Below are positions 7,725 to 15,867 of a stretch of DNA of 41,822 nucleotides, piece after piece. This DNA is from a virus: the IMG/VR virus record IMGVR_UViG_3300007760_000034, positions 1 to 41,822 of that record. One strand, 5' to 3'. How positions within the stretch are numbered: position 1 is the first letter of the stretch; each line of letters opens with the position of its first letter. Under the pieces are notes generated by a model. That model was not told where the DNA came from, made no database searches, and worked only from the letters and a program-made list of their open reading frames with translations. The position numbers were made by a program, and so were the translations under genes.

Positions 7725-10700
7725 GTGGCGACGTTCACGACGCCGGTACTGCCCGGTAGAACTAAGGGCCTAGATACTTCTAAGGATCGGTGGCGACGCA
7801 GGTCTGCGATCGCTATGCAAAACAATGTTCCGTTGGACATTGTTCGAGAGGTTTACCTTTACGATCAGGAGCGCGTGAACCGCGGCGGCAGCCCAATGTC
7901 TGACCGTGAGGCTGCGGTAGCGATCCTTGGCGCTCAGGGCAAGGGGGGTGAAACGGGTCGTATCGGCGGGTTTGTTGAGAACGCCGCGTCGGATTTGAGA
8001 GACATCGTTTTGGGTTTGCCGCAACTACCGGGGTTTATTTTGAAGGAACCCGCGGAGATGGGCGACCCGGAAACTGGTTTGGGTCCGTCGGTGTCGGCTG
8101 GGTTTGAAGCCTTGTCGGAGGGTGATTTCGGCAAGGGGATAGCGAAGATTGCTGGTGCTCCCGGTTTGCGTCTAATCCCCGGTTCGTTCACGGCGGAGAT
8201 GATCGGCGGTGGCTACGAGGGAGATAAGGGTCCGGGGGAACTGGCAAAGCATCCGTTGTTCACGTTTCTGGATTTGTTGCCGGTGGCGTCCAAGGCTGGT
8301 TTGACTGATGCTGCGTTGAGTCGTCTCACCGGGTCTAGCCCGTGGAAGCGGGCTGCTCAGAATCTGGAGAACCGTGGTTGGGGTCGTTCGGCTACGGCTA
8401 CGGCTCGCGAGTTCCGTAAGGGTCAGCGGCTCGCTGAGGAGGGTGTGATCGGCGAGTCTTCGTTGGGTCGCACCGGTGTTGGTACTCACAGCGAACTACA
8501 GCAACATGTTCTCAACTGGATCGACACGTTCGACGATGCTGAACTGACTGCTACGTGGGATTATTTGGAGCAGGGTCGTTGGAAGTCGGGTGATCCTCCT
8601 CCTAAGTGGGCGACGGATTCCGGCCGGGGTGATCAGTGGGTTTCGATGGCTGAGGACGCTAAGGCGATGGGCGACTGGTACGCCAAGCACGGTGAAACAA
8701 CCTCTGGCGAGGTGTTGTTGGTCAACGGGGAGCCGTATCCGAACACGCCGGGTGTCAGGAAGCATCTGAAAGACATTCAGGACGCTAAGGCTGGGAAGAA
8801 GCGAACCGGCAAGTCGAAGGAAACAACCGAGTCGAAGCGTGTCCGCGCTGAAACTGTTCATGCGGAGAAGACCGCGCAGATCGCCGATTTGGAAGCCGGG
8901 TTGTCTGTTGTCGATGTGGTCAGGTTCTCAGATGAGATAACCGAAGCGGTGTCTGCGACTGAACGGTTGTCGATGGTCGAGTTGGGTCAAGCCGACGACG
9001 TGGCTAAGGCTGAACGGGTTTTGAAGTCTGATACTGCGGCTGCTGAACGGTTGGCTCCGAAGCGTTCTCAGGTTGTTGAGGAGTCGCCGTGGCCTGAGGA
9101 TGTTCCAGCGTTGCGTCGCGGCGAGTCGGAGTGGTTGGAGGGCAGCCGTTCCCCAACTGTTGAGGGCGAAGTGGTTGCTACGAAGCAGACTGGTCGTGCC
9201 CCCACCACCGAGGAAGGCAAGTTGTTGGTGGTGCGTCAGAGGTTGGATGGCGAGGTTGTTGCGGAACGTGCAGCCGAGTTGATTGAGCGGCGTGTCGCGG
9301 CGCAGGAACACTTGAATCGTGTTGTGGCGTTGCGTCGGCTGACTCCGGCTCAGGCTCGTAATGTGAAGACGGCAGCGGAGGGCCGGTTGCATACGGGTTC
9401 GTTGGCGGATCGTGTCCGCGCTTTGAACGCCCAGATGGGTGACGCTGCCGTGAATCTGGATGAAACGATAACGGTTCCGAAGTTGGATTCGGTTGGCCGT
9501 CCGGTCGATGTGGAGATGACCCGGTTGGCGTACGAGGTCGACGAGTTGAAGGTCAAGGGTTGGGAAGAAAAGGTTGTTGACGGGACGACGTTTTCGAAGG
9601 AGCCGTCGAAAACGCGTGTAGCGAAGATGGTTCGCCGGTCGTTGAAGAAGCGCCGCAGTTCGCTGTTGGCTTCTGCTGAGGAGGCTGGTGCTTTCAGGGT
9701 TGGGACACCTGAGGCGGCTGAGGCTGTTCGTGTCAGGATTGGTCGGACAATCAACGACGAAGTTGTCGACTTGTTGGACAGGCATTTGACCGACGAGGCG
9801 ACGATTCGGGTTGCGAAGGGCCACGACCCTTCCGATTACCGCATCGACCATGTAACCGGCAAGACTCGCCCCGGCGACAGTTATCCGACTCGGTTGACGA
9901 CACGGGAACGTGACCTGATTCGAACGAAGCGGGGTACCCGCAAGGTTGTCGATGAGGGTGGCACCGAGTGGGAGATTTACGAGTTTGATTCAACGGTTGA
10001 GGCTAGTTGGGGTGCTCGCCGCACTCTCAGCAAGGAGTCTCCTGCTGCTGAGGGTGAACTGGTTCACGGCAACACGGCGTTCAAGAACTTTTCTGACGAG
10101 GCGTTGGAAAAGTTGGCGGTGATCGACGAGTGGATTGAGCGTGACGCCGCCCAGTTTGTCGAATCGGAACGCGCCGGTTTGACTGCCGAGGCTGCTGATC
10201 AGATAACGGTTGATTTGTTGGATGCTGCGAACGTGGATGCTGCCGAGGCGTTTGTCATGGTTGGTGGTCGGCCGGTGTCGGTTGCTGCTCTGCGTGTGTT
10301 GGATCGTGCTGCCGAGATTCTTCCTGAACGGTTGTCTGCCGGTGTGTCTCGTAGCCCGGAGTGGGAACCGATCCGTCAGATGGCTGAGGGGGATTTTGTA
10401 AAGCCCGGTGTTGCCATCGTTGAGTCTTCTTCTGAGCAGGCTGGCCGGTTGGCGGAGAACACGGTTCATTTGAATCAGATCGATGAACGGATCGCTGCGT
10501 TGGAGGCTGGCGCTAAGGCGGCTTCTGTTCCTGCTGACGAGGTGTTGTCTGCGGAACTGGCGTTGAATCGTCTCACGCAGTTGGAGTCGCAACTTCAGGA
10601 CCGTATCGCACGGGTGAAAGCGGGTGAAACTAAGCCGGGTTTGCGGGAAGTGAAAGAAACTTTGAAAGCGCACCCGGATGAAGCCGAGTTGCGAAACTTG

Positions 10701-13517
10701 TACGACCAGTTGGACGCCATTGATTCGCAGGGCACAGCGCACCCGTTGTTCAGCGTTAGGGACGATCTGGCTGCTGCTGCGGCCGCGTTGGAGGATGCTG
10801 GTATACGCGTCAAACCGACGCAGGCTAAGGCGAAGTCGGCTGCTGGTACTCGCCGGGTTCGCACGGTTACAGAACCCGGCGACCCGGCGGCTTACGCTGT
10901 CGCTAAGTCTCGTAGAAAGTCAACGGCCGGTAAGGTTGATTCGGCTCGGAAACGCAAGGCGCGGATCGACACGGCGTTCTCTACTCTCAAAGCGGCGATA
11001 ATCGGCACGGTGAAAAACCCCGGTCCGTTGCGTAAAGCCGAGATCGCTGCCCGTACCGGCGATTTGACAGCGGCTCGGAACCATCTTCGCGTAGCGCGAA
11101 ACAAACTTGATTCGAAGACGATGCAGGAGGTTCGCCGTCTGGCTGAAGACAAGTCTCCGAAACTGGCTAACGAGATTGCTTCTATCGAGGCACGCATCGA
11201 CGCTGTGTATGCAGATATGCCTACTAATCAGGCGCTCAAAACGTCGCGGAACCAGTTGGCTGGTGCCCGGCTCAGCCAAGCGAAGGCGGCTAGGGCCATC
11301 GAGTTGAACACGTCGGAGGAATCCCGGCTGGCCGCGAAGATTGCCGACGAAATGTCGGAAGCGGAGATCGCTGCCGCTAAGTGGGCTGACAATGTGCGTA
11401 ACTTGCCTGCGCGGCTGCAACCGATGTATAACCGGGTGCTTAGTTCGTTGTTGGCTAAGCGGCTGTCGGCTCCAACGGTGCCGGATAACGCTACCCGCAA
11501 GTTGACGTTCGGGAAGTACAAGGAGGCTGCTAAGGCTGCCGGTGTCGCAGACAAGGAGTTCAGGCTTCTTGAACGGGAGGCGTTTGAAACGGTTCATTCG
11601 CTGCGGGCGGCTGGTTACGAACCGGTGTGGTTGCCGCACCGTCAGGTCGGCAACCGGGGCCGCGCTCCCGGCAAACTGTTCGGTCAAAAGATTGTGACTC
11701 CGCAGGCGTTCAAGCAGCGGTACCTCAACCCGGAGCCTTACATCCGCAACCTCGCTGTCGCGTTTGAACAGAACTCCGCTGACTTTATTAGGCGCACAGC
11801 AACCGAAGCCTTGTATTTCGGCGACGAAGCCGCTGGGTTGGATGGTTTGTTCAACATGTTCGGTAAGACGTGGGACGACCTGATGGACATGTATTCGGAT
11901 GAGATAGCGGCTCAGCGTGCCGCTAACCCGCATGTTCCTCCACAAAACATTGCTCAACGGGTTATCCGTAAGGACTGGGCGACAGTCAACCCGACGAAAT
12001 GGGGGTTGAGTGAGAAGTGGGCACCGCAGTCGAAAATCAAATACAAGCGCCGGGGTTTGGGTGTCGACCCTGAGGATTCTGTGTTGGCGATCGAGAACAT
12101 TTACATGCCGCGCGGTGTGTCGGCAACGGTCGAGGGGATGCAGAAAACTGGTGGGCTGATCCCGTTTAGAAATACTTACGACCAGATCATGGACGTGTTC
12201 CGCGTGTCCGCGTTGGCGCTGTCTCCTCGGTTCTTGGTTTACAACGCTATCGGTGGTCTGGCGATGCTGATGGTCCGCACCGACCCGACGGTGCTGACGC
12301 AGTTGCAGCGCGCCAAGCAGTTTGTCGACGAGGGCAAACTGCCACCGGAGATTTCTACCGGTGCTGCGATGGTCGACCCGGATTTGACGAAGGCGTTCAC
12401 GCAGGACATTTCAAGGCTCGCGACCGACAAGCGCACCGGGTTTATGTGGGGCATCGGCGAGGGCCGATGGTTGGGGGAAACAATCCGCAACGTGCAGAAG
12501 GCTGCGAACAGGTCGTTCCAGATCAACGAGTGGTTTGACAACGTGTTCCGGGCCGCTGCTTATCTCCACGAGTCAGACAAGGCGCTGGCGCGGGGGGCCA
12601 CGGCAGCCGAAGCCGCTGAGTCTGGTATCAAGTTGGCAAACAAGATTCTGCAAGATTGGGACGCGATGCTTCCGTGGGAGCGCACCATCATGCGGCGCAT
12701 CTTCCCGTTCTACGGTTGGATGAAGCATGTGTTGAAGTACACGTTCACGTTGCCGTATGACCATCCGACACGGGTGGCGGTGCTCACCAACTTTGCTGCC
12801 AACGAGATGGAGGATTACCGCTCCGGGATTCCTCAATGGATGGCATCCACGTTCTTTATCGGCAAGGAAGGCCCGGATACGAAGCAATGGTCGGTGAACA
12901 TGCGGTCGATGAACCCGTTCGCGGACGTGGCCCGGTATGCCGACTTTGATTCACGCGAGTACGGGTCTGGTGTGGTCCTCGGGTTTTTGACGCAGATGTC
13001 TCCGATCGCGTCGTCGGTGATGGAGTCGATGGGTGTCAGCCCGATGTCTGGCCGCGCCCGGTTGTACCCGGAGATGACGTACGACCCGGAGACGGGGCGG
13101 CTGCGGTCTATGGCTCCCAACATTCTTCATTCGTTGCCGAAGTCGATTGTTCCTCAGGTAGAGGGGTTCGCTGGGCTGGTTGAACTGTCTGGCGTTCGGT
13201 CTACCAGCAGGGAACTACGCAACATGCGGGTCAACAACCCGGATGCGTTCGTGGGTCGTATCTGGTCGTCGTTCGGTTTGCCGTTTGCGCCTCGTAAACG
13301 GTCGCGTACGTTCGAGTTGCAGAGGTCTGCGCTGGCTCGTGAGCAGGCTGCGGGTGATGCTGTAAACCGGGCGTTGCGTACAGGCGACTGGGGAGATGCG
13401 CTAGGATACGAACAGGCGCGGATACGTGGCCAAGTGTTCAAGGTCGACAATCTGTACGCGCTGGCAAAACGCAACCCAGAACTATTGGAGGTGATCTTGA
13501 GTGCCTCGGGTCGGTAG
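7725..13517 (+). CDS. Very large internal virion (ejection) protein, 1930 aa
   Basis: The largest gene, read from GTG 7725, 6 bases after the preceding stop. Residues about 30-170 contain a compact N-terminal part (ASDLRDIVLGLPQLPGFILKEPAEMGDPETGLGPSVSAGF). Residues about 350-1300 are mostly charged helix and coiled coil. Residues about 1440-1830 are a conserved-looking block with aromatic and hydrophobic motifs (SPRFLVYNAIGGLAMLMV, WDAMLPWERTIMRRIFPFYGWMKH, NPFADVARYADF) that resembles a segment of other giant phage internal proteins. No catalytic motif was recognised. In tail-less-core podoviruses such proteins are packed in the capsid and ejected with DNA. Codon use matches the neighbouring late genes. 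Confidence 0.7.
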   Translation: MATFTTPVLPGRTKGLDTSKDRWRRRSAIAMQNNVPLDIVREVYLYDQERVNRGGSPMSDREAAVAILGAQGKGGETGRIGGFVENAASDLRDIVLGLPQLPGFILKEPAEMGDPETGLGPSVSAGFEALSEGDFGKGIAKIAGAPGLRLIPGSFTAEMIGGGYEGDKGPGELAKHPLFTFLDLLPVASKAGLTDAALSRLTGSSPWKRAAQNLENRGWGRSATATAREFRKGQRLAEEGVIGESSLGRTGVGTHSELQQHVLNWIDTFDDAELTATWDYLEQGRWKSGDPPPKWATDSGRGDQWVSMAEDAKAMGDWYAKHGETTSGEVLLVNGEPYPNTPGVRKHLKDIQDAKAGKKRTGKSKETTESKRVRAETVHAEKTAQIADLEAGLSVVDVVRFSDEITEAVSATERLSMVELGQADDVAKAERVLKSDTAAAERLAPKRSQVVEESPWPEDVPALRRGESEWLEGSRSPTVEGEVVATKQTGRAPTTEEGKLLVVRQRLDGEVVAERAAELIERRVAAQEHLNRVVALRRLTPAQARNVKTAAEGRLHTGSLADRVRALNAQMGDAAVNLDETITVPKLDSVGRPVDVEMTRLAYEVDELKVKGWEEKVVDGTTFSKEPSKTRVAKMVRRSLKKRRSSLLASAEEAGAFRVGTPEAAEAVRVRIGRTINDEVVDLLDRHLTDEATIRVAKGHDPSDYRIDHVTGKTRPGDSYPTRLTTRERDLIRTKRGTRKVVDEGGTEWEIYEFDSTVEASWGARRTLSKESPAAEGELVHGNTAFKNFSDEALEKLAVIDEWIERDAAQFVESERAGLTAEAADQITVDLLDAANVDAAEAFVMVGGRPVSVAALRVLDRAAEILPERLSAGVSRSPEWEPIRQMAEGDFVKPGVAIVESSSEQAGRLAENTVHLNQIDERIAALEAGAKAASVPADEVLSAELALNRLTQLESQLQDRIARVKAGETKPGLREVKETLKAHPDEAELRNLYDQLDAIDSQGTAHPLFSVRDDLAAAAAALEDAGIRVKPTQAKAKSAAGTRRVRTVTEPGDPAAYAVAKSRRKSTAGKVDSARKRKARIDTAFSTLKAAIIGTVKNPGPLRKAEIAARTGDLTAARNHLRVARNKLDSKTMQEVRRLAEDKSPKLANEIASIEARIDAVYADMPTNQALKTSRNQLAGARLSQAKAARAIELNTSEESRLAAKIADEMSEAEIAAAKWADNVRNLPARLQPMYNRVLSSLLAKRLSAPTVPDNATRKLTFGKYKEAAKAAGVADKEFRLLEREAFETVHSLRAAGYEPVWLPHRQVGNRGRAPGKLFGQKIVTPQAFKQRYLNPEPYIRNLAVAFEQNSADFIRRTATEALYFGDEAAGLDGLFNMFGKTWDDLMDMYSDEIAAQRAANPHVPPQNIAQRVIRKDWATVNPTKWGLSEKWAPQSKIKYKRRGLGVDPEDSVLAIENIYMPRGVSATVEGMQKTGGLIPFRNTYDQIMDVFRVSALALSPRFLVYNAIGGLAMLMVRTDPTVLTQLQRAKQFVDEGKLPPEISTGAAMVDPDLTKAFTQDISRLATDKRTGFMWGIGEGRWLGETIRNVQKAANRSFQINEWFDNVFRAAAYLHESDKALARGATAAEAAESGIKLANKILQDWDAMLPWERTIMRRIFPFYGWMKHVLKYTFTLPYDHPTRVAVLTNFAANEMEDYRSGIPQWMASTFFIGKEGPDTKQWSVNMRSMNPFADVARYADFDSREYGSGVVLGFLTQMSPIASSVMESMGVSPMSGRARLYPEMTYDPETGRLRSMAPNILHSLPKSIVPQVEGFAGLVELSGVRSTSRELRNMRVNNPDAFVGRIWSSFGLPFAPRKRSRTFELQRSALAREQAAGDAVNRALRTGDWGDALGYEQARIRGQVFKVDNLYALAKRNPELLEVILSASGR

Positions 13518-13614
13518 TAAACACTTTCCGTACACGACGGCGGGACGCAAGGCAGCGAAGGCTGCCGCTAAGAAGTCAGGTAAAAAGGTCACCCATAAGA
13601 GAGGATCTTACTAA
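13501..13614 (+). CDS. Small basic phage peptide, 37 aa (PRVGSKHFPYT family)
   Basis: A GTG frame that starts inside the end of the giant protein gene (17-base overlap) and ends TAATG, sharing one base with the holin start. The peptide begins PRVGSKHFPYTTAGRKAAKAAAKKSGKKV and is very rich in Lys and Arg. Peptides of the same pattern (PRVGxKxFPYTxAGxKAAK) are common beside structural genes of aquatic phages, with no known function; nucleic-acid binding in the capsid is a guess. Too short for standard gene callers, but the sequence pattern and the tight spacing support it. Confidence 0.75.
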   Translation: MPRVGSKHFPYTTAGRKAAKAAAKKSGKKVTHKRGSY

Positions 13615-13802
13615 TGAACTATCGAGACGTACTTGAACGGGCTGTAGTCACGTTCCTTCAGGCGTTCCTCAGCGTGTTCGCTGTAGCGGACTTGGCTTCG
13701 GCGAAGGCGGCTGCGATCGCTGGCGCTGCTGCGGTGTTGTCACTCGCTAAGAGTGTCGTCGCTTCCCAGTTCGGTGACGGTACCCCATCTGCCCTGTCGT
13801 AA
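13614..13802 (+). CDS. Holin, r1t-like
   Basis: A 62 aa protein with the short charged start MNYRDVLERAVVTFLQAFLSVFAV and a second hydrophobic stretch AAAIAGAAAVLSLAKSVVAS, ending in a polar tail. ERAVVTFLQAFLS followed by a second span is the pattern of phage r1t-type holins of actinobacterial and Gram-positive phages, which form the membrane lesion that releases endolysin. It is translationally coupled (TAATG) to the basic peptide. The last 63 bases overlap, on the opposite strand, the 3' end of the WhiB gene. Confidence 0.75.
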   Translation: MNYRDVLERAVVTFLQAFLSVFAVADLASAKAAAIAGAAAVLSLAKSVVASQFGDGTPSALS

Positions 13803-14069
13803 CTTTGCGGCAGCGTAATGCTTTAGTTCGCGGCGGTACCTGACCCGTTGACGGGCCGTGTATCCGCCCCATATTCCGAACTCTGATTCGAACTCTAGGG
13901 CGTAGTCAAGACAACAGTTGTTGACTGGGCACGTTTGACAGGTGGCGACGGCTGTCTGCTTGGTGTGGACGGAGAAGAACAACTCCGAGTCCATGTTCTT
14001 GCAGGATGCCTGTTCACGCCACCAGTCTCCGTCGGCTATCGCCCGGAGTCGGCGTTCAGAAAGGTTCAA
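13740..14069 (-). CDS. WhiB-family iron-sulfur transcriptional regulator
   Basis: A 109 aa protein with the complete WhiB signature: Cys23 in ASCKNMDSELFF, then C44xxC47 and C53 in CQTCPVNNCCLDYALEFE, which bind a [4Fe-4S] cluster, followed by the turn FGIWGGYTARQR and a basic C-terminal tail for DNA or sigma-factor contact. WhiB proteins are confined to Actinobacteria and their phages, so this gene is the strongest host marker in the window. Phage WhiB proteins are known to interfere with host WhiB function (mycobacteriophage TM4). It overlaps recT by 14 bases upstream and the holin by 63 bases at the convergent ends. Confidence 0.92.
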   Translation of the reverse strand: MNLSERRLRAIADGDWWREQASCKNMDSELFFSVHTKQTAVATCQTCPVNNCCLDYALEFESEFGIWGGYTARQRVRYRRELKHYAAAKLRQGRWGTVTELGSDDTLSE

Positions 14070-14835
14070 TCTTCGCCGTCCTGTCTTTCACCCATGCGAG
14101 GGCGTCGTCCAGTTCCGGGTAGGTGAGGTTGTCGACGTTCCCGAATATGCCCTTGAACTCGTCGCGCATTTCTCGCGTCACTCCGGGTGCTGTCATCCGT
14201 GACCTGATTTCCCGATGGTCGGCTGTGACGGGTTGAACCTTAGTGACGGTTGTGTCTGGCTGTAGGGATTCCCGCGCTTTTTCGATGGACGCCTTCGGTG
14301 TGGGGGGTGGCGGGGGTGGTGCGAACGCTTCTGCCACATCTGATTCTCTGATTTCTTTGACCGGTTCGGGTGGTGTGTCCCACCGTTCCTCTACGGTGGG
14401 TAGGGACACGTCGAACGCACGCCTGAGGGACATGACTTCAGCGCATTTGACTGCCATCTCGGGTCCGTACTGTTTGTTGCTTCCCGATTTGGGGTACCGG
14501 CCCTTGTAGCGGAACGGGTGCATCATGTCTTTGCGGTACACCTCGACAACTGCCCACCATTCTTTGTCGGTGTCGCCTTCGTCTACGACGACGATGCCGT
14601 TGAGTTGGTGCGATTGGTGCGCTAGGTGCAGCAGCCCGTCTCTGGTGACGTATGTGCTCTTGCCGCTTTTGTTGCCTATGAGAACAACGTGTTTGAGCAG
14701 GGGGTCGAAGCCGTACCGGTTGCAGACTTCGACGAGGGCGTGTGTCGCCGTGTCGTTCGGGTTGAGTCCCAGATATTTGAGGACTTCTTCCTGCTTCTCT
14801 GGTGTTATCACCGGTGCTCGTACTATTTCAGTCAT
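14056..14835 (-). CDS. recT: RecT/Bet-like single-strand DNA annealing protein
   Basis: A 259 aa protein. Residues about 30-145 carry the RecT-family core: ALVEVCNRYGFDPL, then YVTRDGLLHLAHQS, then WWAVVEVYRKDMMHPF, then YGPEMAVKCAEVMSLRRAFDVSLP. The C-terminal half has a polyproline linker (about residues 167-175) and a small charged helical domain. RecT-type proteins anneal complementary single strands in recombination-dependent replication and repair. No partner exonuclease (RecE or lambda-exo type) was recognised. The ATG at 14835 is preceded by GGAAGG, and the gene diverges from an XRE-like gene across 43 bases. Confidence 0.8.
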   Translation of the reverse strand: MTEIVRAPVITPEKQEEVLKYLGLNPNDTATHALVEVCNRYGFDPLLKHVVLIGNKSGKSTYVTRDGLLHLAHQSHQLNGIVVVDEGDTDKEWWAVVEVYRKDMMHPFRYKGRYPKSGSNKQYGPEMAVKCAEVMSLRRAFDVSLPTVEERWDTPPEPVKEIRESDVAEAFAPPPPPPTPKASIEKARESLQPDTTVTKVQPVTADHREIRSRMTAPGVTREMRDEFKGIFGNVDNLTYPELDDALAWVKDRTAKIEPF

Positions 14836-14878
14836 TAGTTTCCTTCCATTTGTCTTGGGTTGATGATAATATGGGGTT
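14836..14878. promoter_or_regulatory. Divergent promoter region recT / XRE gene with leaderless -10 element
   Basis: The 43-base gap separates the start of recT (leftward) from the start of the HTH gene (rightward). GATAAT at 14865-14870, a near-consensus -10 box, ends 8 bases before the GTG at 14879. A transcript from it would begin at or next to the start codon, a leaderless mRNA as is common in actinobacteria. The HTH protein is the natural candidate to bind here. Confidence 0.5.
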
Positions 14879-15133
14879 GTGACAGAGCCACAGCGTTTAG
14901 GTCAGTCCATGCCGGTTATCGCCACTCGTGGCAGACCGTCTGCTCTACGGCAGATGATCGCCAAGTCGGGCGCCCCCATGTACTTTGTCGCGGGGTTGTC
15001 GGGGATAGACCCGTCAACATTGTCGAAGTACGCGAACAGGCGGCTCCCGATTCGCCACCATCACATGATTGCTTTGTGCGGGGTGTTCGAATGTGAGCCG
15101 GAGGACCTGTTGGATGAGGACGACTCCGAGTAG
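14879..15133 (+). CDS. XRE/Cro-like helix-turn-helix regulator
   Basis: An 84 aa protein, GTG start. Residues about 23-80 fit the Cro/CI helix-turn-helix fold: LRQMIAKSGAPMYFVAGLSGIDPSTLSKYANRRLPIRHHHMIALCGVFECEPEDLL, where AGLSGIDPSTLSKYANR is the recognition region and the ending resembles host-type XRE proteins. It likely controls the divergent recT promoter or its own. With no integrase in the genome, a classical lysogeny repressor role is doubtful. The rusA-like gene starts within its last codons. Confidence 0.75.
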   Translation: MTEPQRLGQSMPVIATRGRPSALRQMIAKSGAPMYFVAGLSGIDPSTLSKYANRRLPIRHHHMIALCGVFECEPEDLLDEDDSE

Positions 15134-15497
15134 TTGGGAAGTCGTTCATTACGAACGGCCGTTCACTCAAAACACCCTGTACGGCCACGGCAACCATTAC
15201 ACCCGTGCGAAACTGGTGAAGCCGTGGCGTGAGTCGTTTGCGTGGCTCGCGTTGAAGGCCCGCATCCCGCACATGGACAGGTGTCTGATTGTTGCCACAC
15301 CTCATTTGTCTGACAACAGGTTGCAAGACACCGGGGCCTGTTTCCCTGCTGTCAAGGCTGCAATAGACGGGCTGGTCGACGCAGGGGTTCTCGATGATGA
15401 CGGACCTGAGCATGTCACCGAGTTACGTTTCTTCCGGCCAGTCGGCAAGTCCGACCTCGGCAACGCTCTGGTTGTAGAGGTCCACCGACTCGCGTAA
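15114..15497 (+). CDS. RusA-like Holliday-junction endonuclease
   Basis: A 127 aa protein from ATG 15114, overlapping the HTH gene end by 20 bases. The family pattern is GNHYTRAKLVKPWRESFAWLA, then LSDNRLQDTGACFPAVKAAIDGLVDAGVLDDD followed by a beta strand (VTELRFFRP); the acidic residues in RLQD, AAID and LDDD correspond to the RusA metal site. RusA enzymes cut four-way junctions and would resolve the intermediates made by RecT annealing or prepare concatemers for packaging. Its 3' end overlaps a small leftward gene by 75 bases. Confidence 0.72.
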   Translation: MRTTPSSWEVVHYERPFTQNTLYGHGNHYTRAKLVKPWRESFAWLALKARIPHMDRCLIVATPHLSDNRLQDTGACFPAVKAAIDGLVDAGVLDDDGPEHVTELRFFRPVGKSDLGNALVVEVHRLA

Positions 15498-15605
15498 CGA
15501 ACAGCAGCACTCAAGTCTGCCTTCGTTGTCGTAGCAGGCTGTCTTATGCGCCCACTTCGCTGAGTGCGATCTCCATTCCGAGTCCACAGATTTGTTCTTC
15601 GACAC
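15423..15605 (-). CDS. Hypothetical Cys-containing small protein, 60 aa
   Basis: A GTG frame on the left strand preceded by AAGGAG with 9 bases spacing, a strong ribosome site. It starts inside the previous leftward gene (62-base overlap) and ends inside the convergent rusA-like gene (75-base overlap). The sequence begins MSKNKSVDSEWRSHSAKWAHK and has four cysteines (one in TACYDNEG, three adjacent in ECCCSL). No family recognised. It would be the last gene of its operon; the overlap on both sides makes it less certain. Confidence 0.45.
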   Translation of the reverse strand: MSKNKSVDSEWRSHSAKWAHKTACYDNEGRLECCCSLRESVDLYNQSVAEVGLADWPEET

Positions 15606-15867
15606 TTAGCATCGCTCCTTCTTCGTTGTCCACGTTGGAGATCCACTCCATTTGTTCGAGCATCCACACGGTTTGCACGGCTGCTACCTGTGCTAGTTGG
15701 GTGGCGTCTAGGTCTTCTAACAGTCTGCGTGTACCTGATCGGCTGAAATCGTTGTCGTTGTCCCACGCTGCCCGCAGCAACCCGACCGCTACTTTCCCGG
15801 CCTGTATCACAGGATGTCCAGAAGGGTGGGTTCTTCCCGGGTTTCCTGAGCCTTCGGGTTCAGCCAT
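15544..15867 (-). CDS. Hypothetical protein, 107 aa
   Basis: An ATG frame with AGAGGA upstream, starting within the last 61 bases of the methylase gene. The product is acidic and helical (for example RRLLEDLDATQLAQVAAVQTVWMLEQMEWISN). It is not recognised. Coupled expression after the methylase suggests an accessory early protein. Most of its length is not shared with any other likely gene, which supports it. Confidence 0.6.
   Translation of the reverse strand: MAEPEGSGNPGRTHPSGHPVIQAGKVAVGLLRAAWDNDNDFSRSGTRRLLEDLDATQLAQVAAVQTVWMLEQMEWISNVDNEEGAMLSVEEQICGLGMEIALSEVGA

Noticed and set aside
8928-11957. Several long left-strand open frames opposite the 1930 aa gene
   Set aside because: Arg-rich products with no domain, explained by GC-rich codon bias of the real gene; the right strand reads without a break for 1930 codons.
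14879-15133. CI-type lysogeny repressor
   Set aside because: Only a short Cro-like protein is encoded, there is no integrase or partition system, and the operator region is one small divergent gap.
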